From the NCBI GenBank assembly GCA_033807775.1, contig CM066314.1, positions 95,396,929-95,460,928 on the forward strand: a DNA stretch of 64,000 nucleotides, read 5' to 3'. The position numbers and the translations under genes are program-made. Positions 31,888 through 43,789 of this stretch are shown in pieces. The number at the start of each line of letters is the position of its first letter. The stretch's first letter is position 1. The stretch is from Saussurea involucrata (Eukaryota; Streptophyta; Magnoliopsida; Asterales; Asteraceae). Under the pieces are notes generated by a model. That model saw only the letters and a list, made by a program, of their open reading frames with translations. It was not told the DNA's origin and searched no databases.

Positions 31888-33650
31888 ACTCATACTTATC
31901 AGGTGATATCCTTAACTGTCTCATCTTTCATTTCAAGGAACAAGTGGTGAAAGGTAACATTGCATTATGTTTCATTTCTACTGCTTTGAAAATTTGAATC
32001 TCAACAAATTGAATTCAATGAGATGAAAATTTTCAATTTTCATTCAATAAATTAAATGTGTGCTAAAAGATGATTTTACAAGTATTGTTGTATTATCTGC
32101 GTTTTATTTGCTTCAACTTTCGCTTCTGAAATAAATCGAAAGGTCAGCAAAACATGAATGAAATTTTGATTCATGCACAAAATTGTGTAAATCTAGACTT
32201 ATATAGAATACGACGCTCACAAAGCCTATTTGTCAGGATGAAGAATGGAAATGAAAATATGAGGGAAGCACAAAGTTTTATAACCAAGTGATTGAGATGC
32301 AATAAAAAAAATTAAAAAAATTAAAAAAAAATCATTAAGTTTGAAAGTCTGTGCGTGGGGCCTATCTGGTTTGGGAGATTAAGTCCTAATGGGTACTTGA
32401 TACCTAGCCCCTAAGATCAACTGGTCTGGGATTGGCTGACCCAAATCCTGCTATAGAATCAGATAGCAAGCCATGTTCTACTGGTACAGATGGGATTAGG
32501 ATATATCGATGTAGCCTTTCTGGTTTGGGAGAGTAAATTCCAAGGGGTGCTCGACACCTAGCCCCTAAGGCCAACTGGTATGGGATTGGCTGATCTAAAT
32601 CCTGCTATAGAAGCAGATAGAAAGTTACATTTACGGTGTATCTTAGTCTTAATAAACTTTTTGACAAAAAGATGCCAATGTGCACAAAATAAAAGATGCC
32701 AATGAGCACAATATGAAAAGATGCCAATGAGCACACGTCTCTTATATCTTGGAGAAATAACAATGTCGCGATAAACTTATAAATTTTGTGGAAATTCTGA
32801 TTTCAGTCATATAGTGTGAGTAAGAGCAAAGTATTCTTATAGGGTTCAGAAGTACATTTGATTGTTGCAAATCATATTTCGCATGCTAGCACACCAAATA
32901 GATTTAATAAAGGAGTTGAAACTGAACATTTTTAACTTGATATGCAATGATGTCTTGTATTTGAATCCAAACACATGCATTTGATTTCATTTGATTGAAA
33001 AATTTGTTAAATTTCATTAAGTTGAATTTTTTTTTGTACAGTTTTCAAATGATCAAATGATTAGTAGTTATAAAATGTAGTTCAATGAATTTTATTTTCC
33101 TTGAATAAAATTTTCAACTACTGAGCCTAAATGAAATATATGCATACTTTCAGGGGGAGAAAACAAATTGCTCCAGAATTCTTATTTTGAGGGGGAGCAA
33201 GGTCATTCATTAAGGAGGAGATTGTTAGTGAGACTCAGAGACTTTCCGATGATCATGATGCTCTCTTTCATCGAAAAAGGGGGAGAAATGTATAATTCAA
33301 TTTCATGTCAAAGAGATTTCAAGTCAAAGATTCGAGAACAATGACTGAAGAAAGAAGATTTTGTCTCAAGAAAGAAAAGGGGGAGAATTCTTCAAGAGTT
33401 TAGGAAAAATCGATTGATCATCTTGGTTTCTCAAGAAGATATCCTTTTCTTAGATTTGCGCTACATTGTATCAAAATGCCTTGTGTGAAGAAACAAATTC
33501 TCCATATCTTTTAAAGAAAGAAAATCTCCGTCAGTTCCCCATCTGAAGATTTTGTGACAATTTGACTTTGACAAGCCTGATAAAGACCGAAGATTTTGAA
33601 GATTCAAGAAGCCGAAGACTGCTGTTCTCAAATGTTTAAATCTTGAATCC

Positions 33651-33661
33651 AAGGGGGAGAT
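33651..33661 (+). promoter_or_regulatory. Element C terminal polypurine tract
   Basis: aagggggagat directly before the 3' LTR. Confidence 0.88.
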
Positions 33662-33955
33662 TGTTAGGACAAATATGTCTTCAAGATTTAATATAGAAAG
33701 TCAAAGTCAAAGTCATTGTATAAAGTCAAAGTCTTTATAATTAGAGTTGTCAATCTTAGTTTAATGCCTTGTTAGTCTTAGGTATATAAGCATGTGGCTA
33801 GAGTAATCTTGTATCACTCGAGAGAACAATTCTATATCACTTAGAGCATAATTCACATCTTGTAATATTGAGAGCTTATGAATCAAGATCTACTTTCTCT
33901 CTCTACACTCTCTCTCTAGAATTTCTCTCTAATCTTGATAGATCTTGGATTAACA
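33662..33955 (+). repeat. Element C 3' LTR (294 bp)
   Basis: Partner of 28104-28398; ends GGATTAACA before the duplication ataga at 33956-33960. Confidence 0.93.
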
Positions 33956-33960
33956 ATAGA

Positions 33961-34214
33961 TGTTCAAGGGCTTGATTTGTAATTCTTTATTTTGAGCCTA
34001 GTTAGTGAACGAGTCGTGGGCTTGTTACCACGGGCCCATACTATTTAAATGCTTTGTTTAGCTTAGAAACAAGCTAGTTCTCATTTTAGCTTTCCTACTC
34101 GTATTTTAAACTCTCTGAATTATTGAAAGCAAATTGGATGACCAGTTGAAATCATGACACCTGTTCTTATTCATTGATTTCTTCATTGTTCGTTGCACGG
34201 ATCTGGAACTCACA
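33961..34214 (+). repeat. Element I 5' LTR, continuation (254 bp)
   Basis: Together with 28077-28103 it gives 281 bp, equal to the 3' LTR. TATA-like TATTTAAA at 34042-34049. Ends GGAACTCACA. Confidence 0.92.
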
Positions 34215-34216
34215 TT

Positions 34217-34228
34217 TGGTATCAGAGC
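34217..34228 (+). promoter_or_regulatory. Element I primer binding site
   Basis: TGGTATCAGAGC, initiator tRNA-Met type, two bases after the LTR. Confidence 0.93.
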
Positions 34229-35244
34229 AGACGGACGACACGATTCAAAGTGATTCTTGATTTCTGGTAAGTTTCTGAAATACTGTCGAATTGTTCTTGG
34301 TGCTTAATATTCATATTTTGATTTACTCAAAATTGATAGTTTTCGGTTATCACATTCTGTTCCTATCATTGTTATAATCGATTCTGCATGTTTTCGCAAT
34401 CTAATTTGATCATCTGAGTGATTTTTAATCAAAATCAAGTTCAAAAGTTTTGGTTGTGTTCTTGTGAAAAATCGATTTTTTAATCATCAAAACTTGTTGT
34501 TTTTGCTTCAAAATCGATCTGGGTATTGTTATTTTTGTGTTTGGTCGAGTTTCTAACCTTTCTGGAACGTTTTTGAGCAACCCTAATCGATTTCAAATCG
34601 AATTAGAAACCATAGCCGCAGTTACCGGGTACCACAGCCGTGGTTACCGGGTCCTCACAGTAGTTATCGGGTAAGTTCTTTATTCCCTATTATTACCGGG
34701 TCTTCAACTGTTATCGGATAATCTCAGTACTTACCGGATATAACTCCCGGTAAGTCCTAGATACCGGTAAGTGTTTTCATTCGGTAAGCAATTTTCATCC
34801 GGTAAATACCTTTCCCGGTAAGTCCTTCCGTTAAGTAGTTATTTTCATCCGGTTTATTTTGTATTCGGTAAGGTCTTACATCCGGTAACTCCCCTACACC
34901 CGGTAAGTCTCATCATCCGGTAACCTAATCCACCAGGTAAGTTTTTTTTTCTCATTTTATCCGGTATCTTACATCACCAGGTAACCTCTGTTACCCGGTA
35001 ACTCAAGACTATCTGGTAACCTATTGCAAATTTACCTGTTTCATCACAATCTAATCAGACACCTCCATATCAGATAGCTTTCATCCGGATTCCTATCCGG
35101 TAAGATCTGTTTGGTCATTTCTTACATATACCTAGTTTAATCCACTATTAGAACATGCGTTAGGACTTTACTCTTAGTGCCTTGCGTTAAGTTATCACTT
35201 TGAATCACACAAATCGTCTGACGATCACTCCAGTGCAACTAAAG
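34229..35244 (+). other. Element I 5' leader with CCGGTAA boxes
   Basis: No protein. From about 34620 to 35105 it holds nine exact CCGGTAA and four TTACCGG words plus variants. This agrees with the repeated motif with CGG/CCG core described for Sireviruses. Confidence 0.85.
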
Positions 35245-38200
35245 ATGTCTTCACGCGACGCTCTTGCCATCGGTACCGACTCCAAACCACCTTGTCTTTA
35301 CCAAGGTGTGTACAGCCAATGGCGAGACAGATTCAAAATCTTCATCGAGTCGAAGGATAACTTCGAGTATATTTGGCGAGCGTTAGAATACGGGCCAATT
35401 CCTCCACCCATGAAGACAGTACCAGCCACTGCAAATACTCTAGCTCGTACCAAGAAAAGGACACTCTCCAAAATTACTGACAATGAAAGAGGCATGATAG
35501 AGGGAGAAAAGTGTGCAAAAAGATACCTAGTTCAAGCTCTACCCAACACAATCTACATTGCCATCGACAACTACAAATAGACAGCAAAAGGTATGTGGGA
35601 TCAAGTGGCGAAAATGATGTGTGGGAGCGATGTCGGGAATCAACTGAAAATCAACAGCGCCATAACCAAGTTCGATGGGTTTAAACAACGCACCGGCGAA
35701 TGTCTCACTCGGGCATATGAACGTTTCTGTCCCCTTCTTAACGAGCTTAACAAGAATCAAATCACTCGCTCCAACACGGAAAACGGGCTCAAGTTTCTCA
35801 ACAACCTGTTGCCTGAATGGAAGGTATTTGCACCTCATGTCAAGCACAATCACTTGATAGAGAGAATTGGCATCAATGAACTCTATGAGACGCTTCTTCA
35901 AGACGAAGATGAAGGGAATAAAATTCTGAGCGAGAAGAAGTTTGCATCAAAGCCAACAGCTGATCCATTGGCACTTATGTCTTCCAAACGTGGAAAATCT
36001 TCTAGCCGACACTCCAAACGTACTCAAAAGCAAAGCGAATCTGAGTCAGAACTTGAGGAAAAAGATGACAGTGATTCTGATTCTGATTCTGAATCCGTTA
36101 AGAAAGCAATGGCACTGCTCTCCAAATCCTTCCAACAGAAGTTCTATAAGAAGCCAACGTCCAATAATCAGCGCTACTCCACCTCCTCCAACAAGCGCCA
36201 TGATTGTAAGGACAGATATGAAGGAAAGAAGAAAGCTGATGAGCCCGACCAGTCTGACAAGAAAGAGAAGACACATAAAGATGACCGCAAGTCTGACTCA
36301 AAAAAGAAAGACGAACCCGTGACATGCTTCAACTACGGGAAGCTTGGTCACTTTGCGAAAGACTGTCGACAGCCTGTTGTGAAGAACTCTCATTAGTACA
36401 AGGCTAAGCTCGCTCTAGCTGAATAGAAAGAAGCAGGGGAAGCTATGTTTGTTGAAAATGAATACTGGTTGGGTCGATCTGATGATGAAAGTGAATCTGA
36501 TGGTGTTGATGCTTTCATGGGATACCACTCTCCTGCTGATGAAGAAAAGGCAAAGACAAGTCAGGTATGTGATTCTACTCCTCAAGATTTCCTTGATCAA
36601 ATGCAATCTCTTGCTGAACGGGTAGATTCCTTCAACGCCACCTCTAACGAACAACTGCTTGAAATTAGATCCCAATCTGAAAAGCTAGATGTTCAAAAGA
36701 GAATAACTGAGAAATATAAGTCCGAAAATGCTAATTTAAAAGAAAAATGAAAAAATCTTTCAATAGCACCTAAGGACTTAAGGACTAAATTATATGAATT
36801 ACAGTCACAGCTTGATCAGTGTGAGAATGAGGAAGCAGAAATTGTTTATCAATGCTCTGCTCTTCAAATTCAGCACAAGGAGTTTGTCGCTAAAATTCTT
36901 GATCTTGAAACCAAACTCAATAAAAGAGGTCAAACTGATCAGACCATACATATGAATAAACCCAAGGAGTTTACTTATTTTAACAAAGAGTGGGGAATCG
37001 GATACGACAACTCACACTATTTGAAAAATGGTTTTGTCAACACACCTACACTGTATGACTTTGGCTATTTAGGATTAGACAAAAAGTATCCGGAATATTC
37101 AATAAAATGGACTGGTCCTCTTGAACCTGAAAAGGAAGAGGAAACTGAGGAATACAAGCGCACAAACACGTCTAAAATGCAACTTCCATTTTGTTATGAA
37201 CCTTTGAATTATTCTTATCAAAAGAACAAAAACTACCTCTCGAATGACTACTTCAATTGCTATAAGGTTGCACCGCCCAAGGATTCCTCCAAGAAGGATG
37301 AGGTCCAAGCAACCGCAACCAAGACTGATACGGATGAGTTTAAGCTCTATGTTCCCCCTCTCATCTTGGAAGCAAAGATAGTCGATTTGGAGGAGTCACT
37401 CGAGAAAGAAAGGTCCAGTTTTCAAAAGGAGAAGCAAGCGCTAGTCACGGAACTTGAGAATCTAAAATCGGTCAAAACCGAAGCTGTGTCGGATGAAGGA
37501 CAAGAAATACTTTGGTGTGAAATCACTAAGCTCACATCAAAACTGGCTGCCTTGGCAACAGATGCGATGGAGGAGCACACGAAAAATGGTCAACTCCAAG
37601 AGCAGATTGACCAACTCCAAACTGAAAAACAGATTTCACCTGAAATTTCCACAAGCTCATCTGATACGTCTTCGTGTAAAGCTTTCATAGGCAAAATCTC
37701 TTCTACACTATACGATAAAGATTCTCAAGACAAGAGTGTTTTACGGAATTTGAACTCTGATTTTTCCAAGTTTCCGCACCAAATTCCCCAAAGCACACTA
37801 ACACTAAGTGTTCCTCGTCTTCCTCGACCGATCCAAGTCCTATAATTCCGGATGTCGATTTTTCTGAATACATGAACTCCGAAGGCAATTCTGATGAAGA
37901 GTTTAAGTCGTTCCCCTTCGACAAACCTCTTCCGAGTCATACTGATTTTTTGTCACAAGTAGTCAATCGACCGGTCAATTTTCTAAAGGGTGGCTGTTCT
38001 AAAACAAAGACCCCAACTGTGATTAAGAGTTCTTAATCTAAACGTGTTTCTCAAACACAATCACAGCCGAGGCAAAAGACCGAGCGATTGCCTACCAACA
38101 ATATTGCTTCCTCAAAAGTCACTGACCGTGCTGTCCCTGTTGTTTCAGATAAAAACGGTCGCGTAAAACAAGAAAAACCAAAGTGGCTAGCTAAGGAACC

Positions 38201-38711
38201 TGTCGAGGATGTTGCCTCAAAGTCATTTAGTACAGTTTTTTTATCGTAGAATGAACAAAAACGGTTGTGCTTGGAATCATAGGAATGATTTTGTTAAACG
38301 TGATGTTAATTTTCCGATTAAACTTTATTCCATTCAGCAATTGATTCAATTATCGCATGATTGTTTGTGTTGTTCTAGTTGTGGTTGGAATGACTTTGAT
38401 GATATACATAACAATGATTGGTTTGGGTCATATCATATATATAATCACACACCCAAAAACAAATCCCGTAATAACAAAAAGAAACACTATAAACAACGGG
38501 GTTCCCAATCAGAGGTTAAACCACAGCAGGGGAAAAAAGCTATTCCAAAACGGGTTTCTCCTACTGAGGTTAAGCCGGCACCCAAAAGGCAACCTGCGAC
38601 AAAACCAGTCCCTCCAAAAGTATAAAACCTACACCTAAGAGGCAACCTGTGTCTAAGCAAGTTTCTCCGAGAGGTGTCAAACCTAACCCTCCAGTACCCA
38701 TGCAAATATGG
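35245..38711 (+). pseudogene. Element I Gag, many nonsense codons
   Basis: ATG 35245 (MSSRDALAIGTDSKPP). Copia gag domain with YSQWRDRFKIFIES, QALPNTIYIAIDNY, MWDQVAKMMCG, NGLKFLNNLLPEWK. A Ser/Asp-rich linker follows, then a zinc knuckle CFNYGKLGHFAKDC, in which the second Cys is Tyr, so zinc binding is probably lost. A coiled coil to about 37680 and a Cys patch CLCCSSCGWNDF (about 38365) come next, and the end is PMQIWVPK. Stops at 35578, 36394, 36424 and 36748 and others after 37840, plus frameshifts near 37800 and 38616, break it. Confidence 0.85.
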
Positions 38712-38743
38712 GTACCTAAAGTCCGTCAAACTTGTTTTTGCAG
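38712..38743 (+). promoter_or_regulatory. Gag/pol border segment of element I (32 nt, GT...AG)
   Basis: GTACCT after the gag Trp codon, ending TTGTTTTTGCAG. Deleting it, or a -1 slip on the T5 run, puts gag and protease in one frame. Confidence 0.45.
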
Positions 38744-39475
38744 CACGGTCATGTGTGGTACTTAGACTCTGGATGCTCCAAGCACATGACCGGAAGGAGG
38801 GAGCTTCTCACGAACTACAAAGAAGAATATGGTGGAGACGTGAGATTTGGGAACGACCATAAGGCGCCAATTTTTGGCTACGGCGACATTGTCTAGGACA
38901 AGATCACTATCAAGAAAGTATCACACGTCGTGGGATTGGGGCACAATCTGTTCAGTATCGGCCAATTCTGCGACAAAGATCTCGAGGTCCGATTCAAAGC
39001 CAAAAGGTGTAGAATACTCAATGACGACGGAGAGGAGCTACTGGTTGGAAAGCGCAAGACCAACCTCTACACCATCGAGCTCGCAGCCCTGAAGACCGAT
39101 ACCCCAGTCTGCCTGATGTCAAAGGCTAATTCCGAACAAGCTTGGATTTGGCTTCGATGTCTATCGCACGTGAACTTCAAAAGCATCAACAAACTGGTGC
39201 TGGGCGGACACGTGAAAGGCATGCCCGATCTTCAATTCGTGAAGGATTGCATCTGCGGGGAATGTGAAATGGGAAAGATGAAGCGAGCGATGCATCAGCC
39301 GTAGGCCACTCCGAGCACGTCCCGGTCCCTTGAACTTATCCATATAGATTTGTGTGGACCGATGCGTGTTCAAATCATCAACAAGAGCAAATACGTCCTA
39401 GTGATGGTGGATGACTTCTCGCGCTACACATGGGCCAAGTTCATTCGCTCGAAAGACGAAAAATGGAGTGACAAC
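38744..39475 (+). pseudogene. Element I protease and integrase N-terminal half
   Basis: Protease motif VWYLDSGCSKHMTG, then the GAG pre-integrase region (FSIGQFCDKD; LRCLSHVNFKSINKL; CGECEMGKMKRA) and the first integrase Asp in HIDLCGPM. TAG stops at 38896-38898 and 39302-39304 interrupt it. About 60 nt are missing between FIRSKDE and the second Asp region, which reads SDNETEF instead of the usual SDNGTEF. Integrase is unlikely to work. Confidence 0.85.
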
Positions 39476-42145
39476 GAGACGGAATTCAAAAATCAAACGG
39501 TGTGCGACTACTTGACTTCTATCGGTATCTCACAAACTTTCTCGGCGGCACGCACTCCTCAACAAAACGGAGTGGTGGAAAGACGCAACCGTACCCTGGT
39601 CAAAGCGGCTCGCACCATGCTTTCTCAATCGAAACTGCTGCTATTTCCGTGGGCCGAAGCGGTATCTACGGCTTGTTACACGCAAAACCGCTCCGTCATC
39701 AACAAGCGGTTCAACAAGACGCCGTACGAGATCATCAACAAGCGCATTCCGAATATCAAGTACTTCCATGCATTCGGATGCACGTGCTACATTTTAAACG
39801 ACAAGGACGATCTCGGCAAATTCAGCCCAAAGGCGGACGAAGGAGTTTTCATCGGATACTCCATGCAGGCTAAGGCGTATCGCGTTTACAACAAACGGAC
39901 TAAAACCGTTACCGAAAGTGTAAACGTGACATTCGACGAAGCCACAAATTTGGCTTCAGAACCCGGTTTAATAGGCATGCTAGCTTCCGATCTTCCACGT
40001 TCGGGATCTGCACAAGCGACAGTAAATCTGAATAATGCATCTTCATCGAATGCTGATCTTTCAGATTTAGATTTATTGTTCAAATATTTTTATGATGACA
40101 TATTTAACGGCTCTACACCTCATGTCTCAGCACAACCCCGACTTGAAGCTGCTCGTATTGAGGATTCGGCGAATCTATCCGATCTGCCGCCATCTACAAG
40201 CACACCTTCCATCACTGTAGAGACAACTCAACTGTCATCATCAACCTCGACTGATACTACTGTCCCCCCGGAGGAACCAGTAACAAACCCGGAGATCTCT
40301 CCTAATGATTCGTCATCCGCTACAATCGACGATCAACCTCTGAATTCCTCGGAACCAGAAGTTGCTCAACCGTCGACGAATCCTCCCCCATCTCATCCGA
40401 GAAACCAACCGGCTACACTTAAAGCGGTACAAGACCTTCCATCTGGTAATTATGTGGATCTGGATGCCACCCATTCAACTCAACAGCCACTTCCATACGC
40501 CACCAAATGGACGAAAGCTCATCCCCTACATCAAATCATCGGTGATCCCTCCACTCCTGTTCAAACGCGAGGCGCTTCAGCCAACTTCTGCCTCTTCTCC
40601 GGCTTGTTAAGTAAGATCGGGCCAACAAATGTACGTGAAGCACTCAAAGATACGGAATGGATCATATCCATGCAAGAGGAGCTCAACCAATTCGAGGCTC
40701 TCAAGGTATGGCGACTTGTTCCATGTCCAACCCATAAGACGGTGATCGGAACCAAGTGGATCTTCAAGAACAAGAAGGACGAGGACGACATCGTAGTTCG
40801 CAACAAGGCGCGTCTCGTGGATAAGGGATACCGTCAGCAAGAAAGGATCGACTATGATGAGACCTACACTCCGGTGGCAAGAATCGAAGCCATACGTATG
40901 TTCCTTGCATATGCCGCGCACAAAAACTTCACGGTCTTCCAAATAGATGTGAAGACCGCATTTCTCTACGGCGATATCAAGGAAGAAGTGTACGTCTCGC
41001 AACCGGAAGGATTCGTGGACTATTCGAAGCCTGATCATGTCTACGTTCTAGACAAGGCGCTTTATGGTCTAAAGCTAGCTCCGCAAGCCTGGTACAACAC
41101 TCTGTCCGAGTTCTTGCTAAAATCAGAATTCACACGAGGTAAGATAGACTCAACTCTGTTTATCAAGAACGAAAAAGGTCACATTGTCTTAGTTCAAGTG
41201 TATGTCGATGACAAAATTTTCGGTTCTACTAATCCTCAGTATACAAAGAACTTTGCCAAACTTATGGGACAATTTTTTAAAATGAGTATGCTGTGTGAGA
41301 TGAACTTCTTCCTTGGTCTTCAAGTTAAACAATTGTCGACCGGGATATTCATAAACCAGGCTAAGTACATCCAGGATATTCTTACGAAATTCCAGATGGA
41401 ACAGTCCTCACCAATGAAAACTCCCATGGCACCCGGTACAAAGCTTCACGCCAATCCTAACGGAAAGGATGTGAACACTAAACTGTATCGGGGAATGATC
41501 GGTTCTTTGATGTATCTAACAACTAGCAGGCCGGATATTATGTTTTCCACTTTTCTATGCGCTCGGTTTTAGTCAAAACCGAAAGAGTCTCATTTAATAG
41601 CTGTAAAACAAATTTTTCGTTATCTACGCGGTACTGTTGATCTTGGGTTGTGGTACCCGAAAGAAACAGGTTTTGAGCTATCCGCTTATTCTGATACGGA
41701 CCACGCGGGCAGCATGATGGACCGAAAGAGCACATCAGGGCATGTGCAGTTCTTAGGAGATAGCCTGGTGAGCTGAGCAACAAAGAAGCAGTGCGTCTCT
41801 ATGTCAACTGCAGAGGCGGAATACGTGGCCGCCGCGAGCTGTTGTTCCCAAGTGACATGGATGCGGATGCAACTCAAAGACTACGACTTCACATATGTCA
41901 AGGTGCCCATCTACTGCGACTCGAAGAGCGCTATTGCCATATCCAACAACCCGATCCAACACACTAAGACCAAGCACATCGACGTTCGGTACCATTTCTT
42001 TAAGGATCACGTTGAAAGAGGTATGGTCAAACTCTACTTTGTAAATACTGAGCATCAGTTAGCAGACCTATTTACAAAACCCTTGGACGAAAAACGTTTT
42101 AATACTCTAGTGTCCAAGTTAGGTATGCTAAATCTGAAGACTTGA
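39350..42145 (+). pseudogene. Element I integrase C-terminal half, RT and RNase H
   Basis: Open from 39350 to 41572: integrase Glu region GVVERRNRTL, linker, RT with GTKWIFKNKKDEDD, VFQIDVKTAFLYG, LYGLKLAPQAWYN and the active site YVDD (41201-41212, followed by KIFG where relatives have IIFG). A TAG at 41570-41572 replaces the Gln after CARF, and a TGA near 41776 replaces a Trp. RNase H then continues to 42145 with TAEAEYVAAASC and CDSKSAIAI and ends SKLGMLNLKT. It would be of normal length without the two stops. Confidence 0.9.
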
Positions 42146-42756
42146 TCTGATTGTGTGCCCGTTACAAGTTCCATACATCTATGAGAAATTGTCTACTCAT
42201 CATCCGTTGTTTACACTCCGGATGATTGAGCACACACTTTCTCGCACTTGTATTCTACTTGTATCAGTTACACAGTTAGGTCGAGTTTCTGTATTTATTA
42301 GGTAGATTTCGTTTGTTTTTCTTTCTTTCAACGTGTGTTTCTGTTGTTTCATACTGTCGTCTAACTTCATTGGTTTTATATATGTGCTTTCACAAGTGTT
42401 CATGTGTTTAGGGGGAGCACGGTCATCTATCAGGTAAGTTATTCTACTGTTGAGGGGGAGTGTCACACACGTTTTTCTTTAAATGTCAGAAAAAGTTTTT
42501 TTGTGTGTAGGCATTCCCGACTGCACTTCATATCACTCCGTGCACATTTTGAGGGGGAGCACTACCATTACTGTTCATCATTTGAGGGGGAGCGTCACAT
42601 TTTTTTTTTAAAAAGAGATAAAAGTTTTTTTTGTGTTGACGTCTTCCAAAACTCTGACATTCGTGTTCCGAGGGGGAGAAAGGAAATCTCTGTGCAAAAG
42701 TCGAGGGGAGCGGGAATTTTTTCTGTCAAAGAGTCCATTTTAGCATTTTTCGAAGT
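42146..42756 (+). promoter_or_regulatory. Element I cluster of polypurine tracts after pol
   Basis: GGGGGAG tracts at about 42411, 42453, 42552, 42584 and 42671, and a weaker one near 42702. This is the multi-PPT cluster known for Sireviruses, here placed before the env-like ORF and far from the 3' LTR. Confidence 0.85.
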
Positions 42757-43789
42757 TTCCGGTTACTAACCCGGTAAGTTATCCGGTATTTGGGGTTACC
42801 GGGTCAGCTTACCGGATCTGGTAAGTTACCGGACCTCACACCCGGTATGTGTCCCCATATTTAAAGCCATCTGGGAACTGTTCCTCATTTCATTTCAAAT
42901 ACCGGAAACCATCGTAAACACTCGCAAAACCCTTCACCTCACGCTCTCACTAGGTATCTATCGATTCTTGCTCAAATCACATTTTCCAGTCTCGATACTC
43001 TCAGGTATTTCTCATCTACCACCATCGCATGTTTTTCGATCATTCTTACACACACATATCAACGATTGGTATTCGAATCAACTCACACTGTGACCGACTC
43101 GGGTTTCCAACACCCAAGTCGTCCATCGCCCCGAGTTTGTGGTCTAAAACTTAATTTGTAGCTTATCTCTATGCTTAGAACGTTCGTGGCCAAATAGATT
43201 TCATTTTGGTTAGGGGTGTGGGTCGATTTGGGTATCACTGGCTCGCACCCGGAAACCCTAGTTATCCGGTAACATTCATGTTACCCGGTAACTAGCAAGT
43301 TATCCGGTAAACCCCAAGTCATCCGGTAAGCTTCAATTCTTTAAATGATCCGGACACTTTGAACCCCGGTAACCCAAGTCGTCCGGATACCTAGTATCCG
43401 GTAAGTTCGACTATCCGGTAAGTTCTGCGTCCGGGAACTCTCATGTATCAGGTAAGCTCCAATCATTCGGTAACTAATGTCTTATCCGGTGACCTCTCTT
43501 TACCCGGTAAGTCTCACTTACCCGTTAACTATAAGGTACCCGGTAACCTCCATGCTTACCCGGTAACCCCTATCTGTCTAGTCAGTTTTGCTTGTCCGGA
43601 CACCCTGTTTATCCGGAAAATGCTCGAGTCCTATATCCTTGCTTTTATCATACATTGGCGATCCCAATGTCATGCTTTTACCGCCTGTCCTCAATCAACC
43701 GATGATTGAGCCGTTAAAATGCTAAGGTACGCACTTATGTTGGTGTTATCCTGTCCATGATCTAACTCTATGTTGTACAGGTATTCTAT
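42757..43789 (+). promoter_or_regulatory. Element I pre-env region with CCGGTAA boxes
   Basis: About eleven exact CCGGTAA words in two clusters (42757-42850 and 43260-43600). TATTTAAA at about 42854 could be a TATA box. A pyrimidine stretch ending TTGTACAG lies just before ATG 43790 and resembles a splice acceptor, and several AG|GTAT donors lie near 42950 and 43003. Boxes at the 5' side of env are reported for env-containing Sireviruses. Confidence 0.7.

Larger units (their letters stand above)
31664..33661 (+). other. Element C 3' UTR, homologous to element B 3' UTR
   Basis: Starts with CTGTTTTTGCAG after the gag stop and goes straight into 3' UTR modules: four tandem stem-loops (31735-31887), two structured units (32361-32470 and 32513-32630), repeats around aaaagatgccaatgagcac (about 32680-32735), and PPT-like tracts near 33150, 33190, 33278, 33379 and 33651. 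No ORF. Confidence 0.8.
28104..33955 (+). mobile_element. Element C: gag-only, non-autonomous Sirevirus derivative
   Basis: 5' LTR 28104-28398, Met PBS, long leader, a Gag-like ORF, then directly a 3' UTR homologous to that of B, PPT and 3' LTR 33662-33955. Protease, integrase, RT and RNase H are absent. LTRs differ at about 7 positions, fewer than those of its host element I. The perfect 5-bp duplication shows it moved as this short form, so pol came from another element. Confidence 0.92.
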
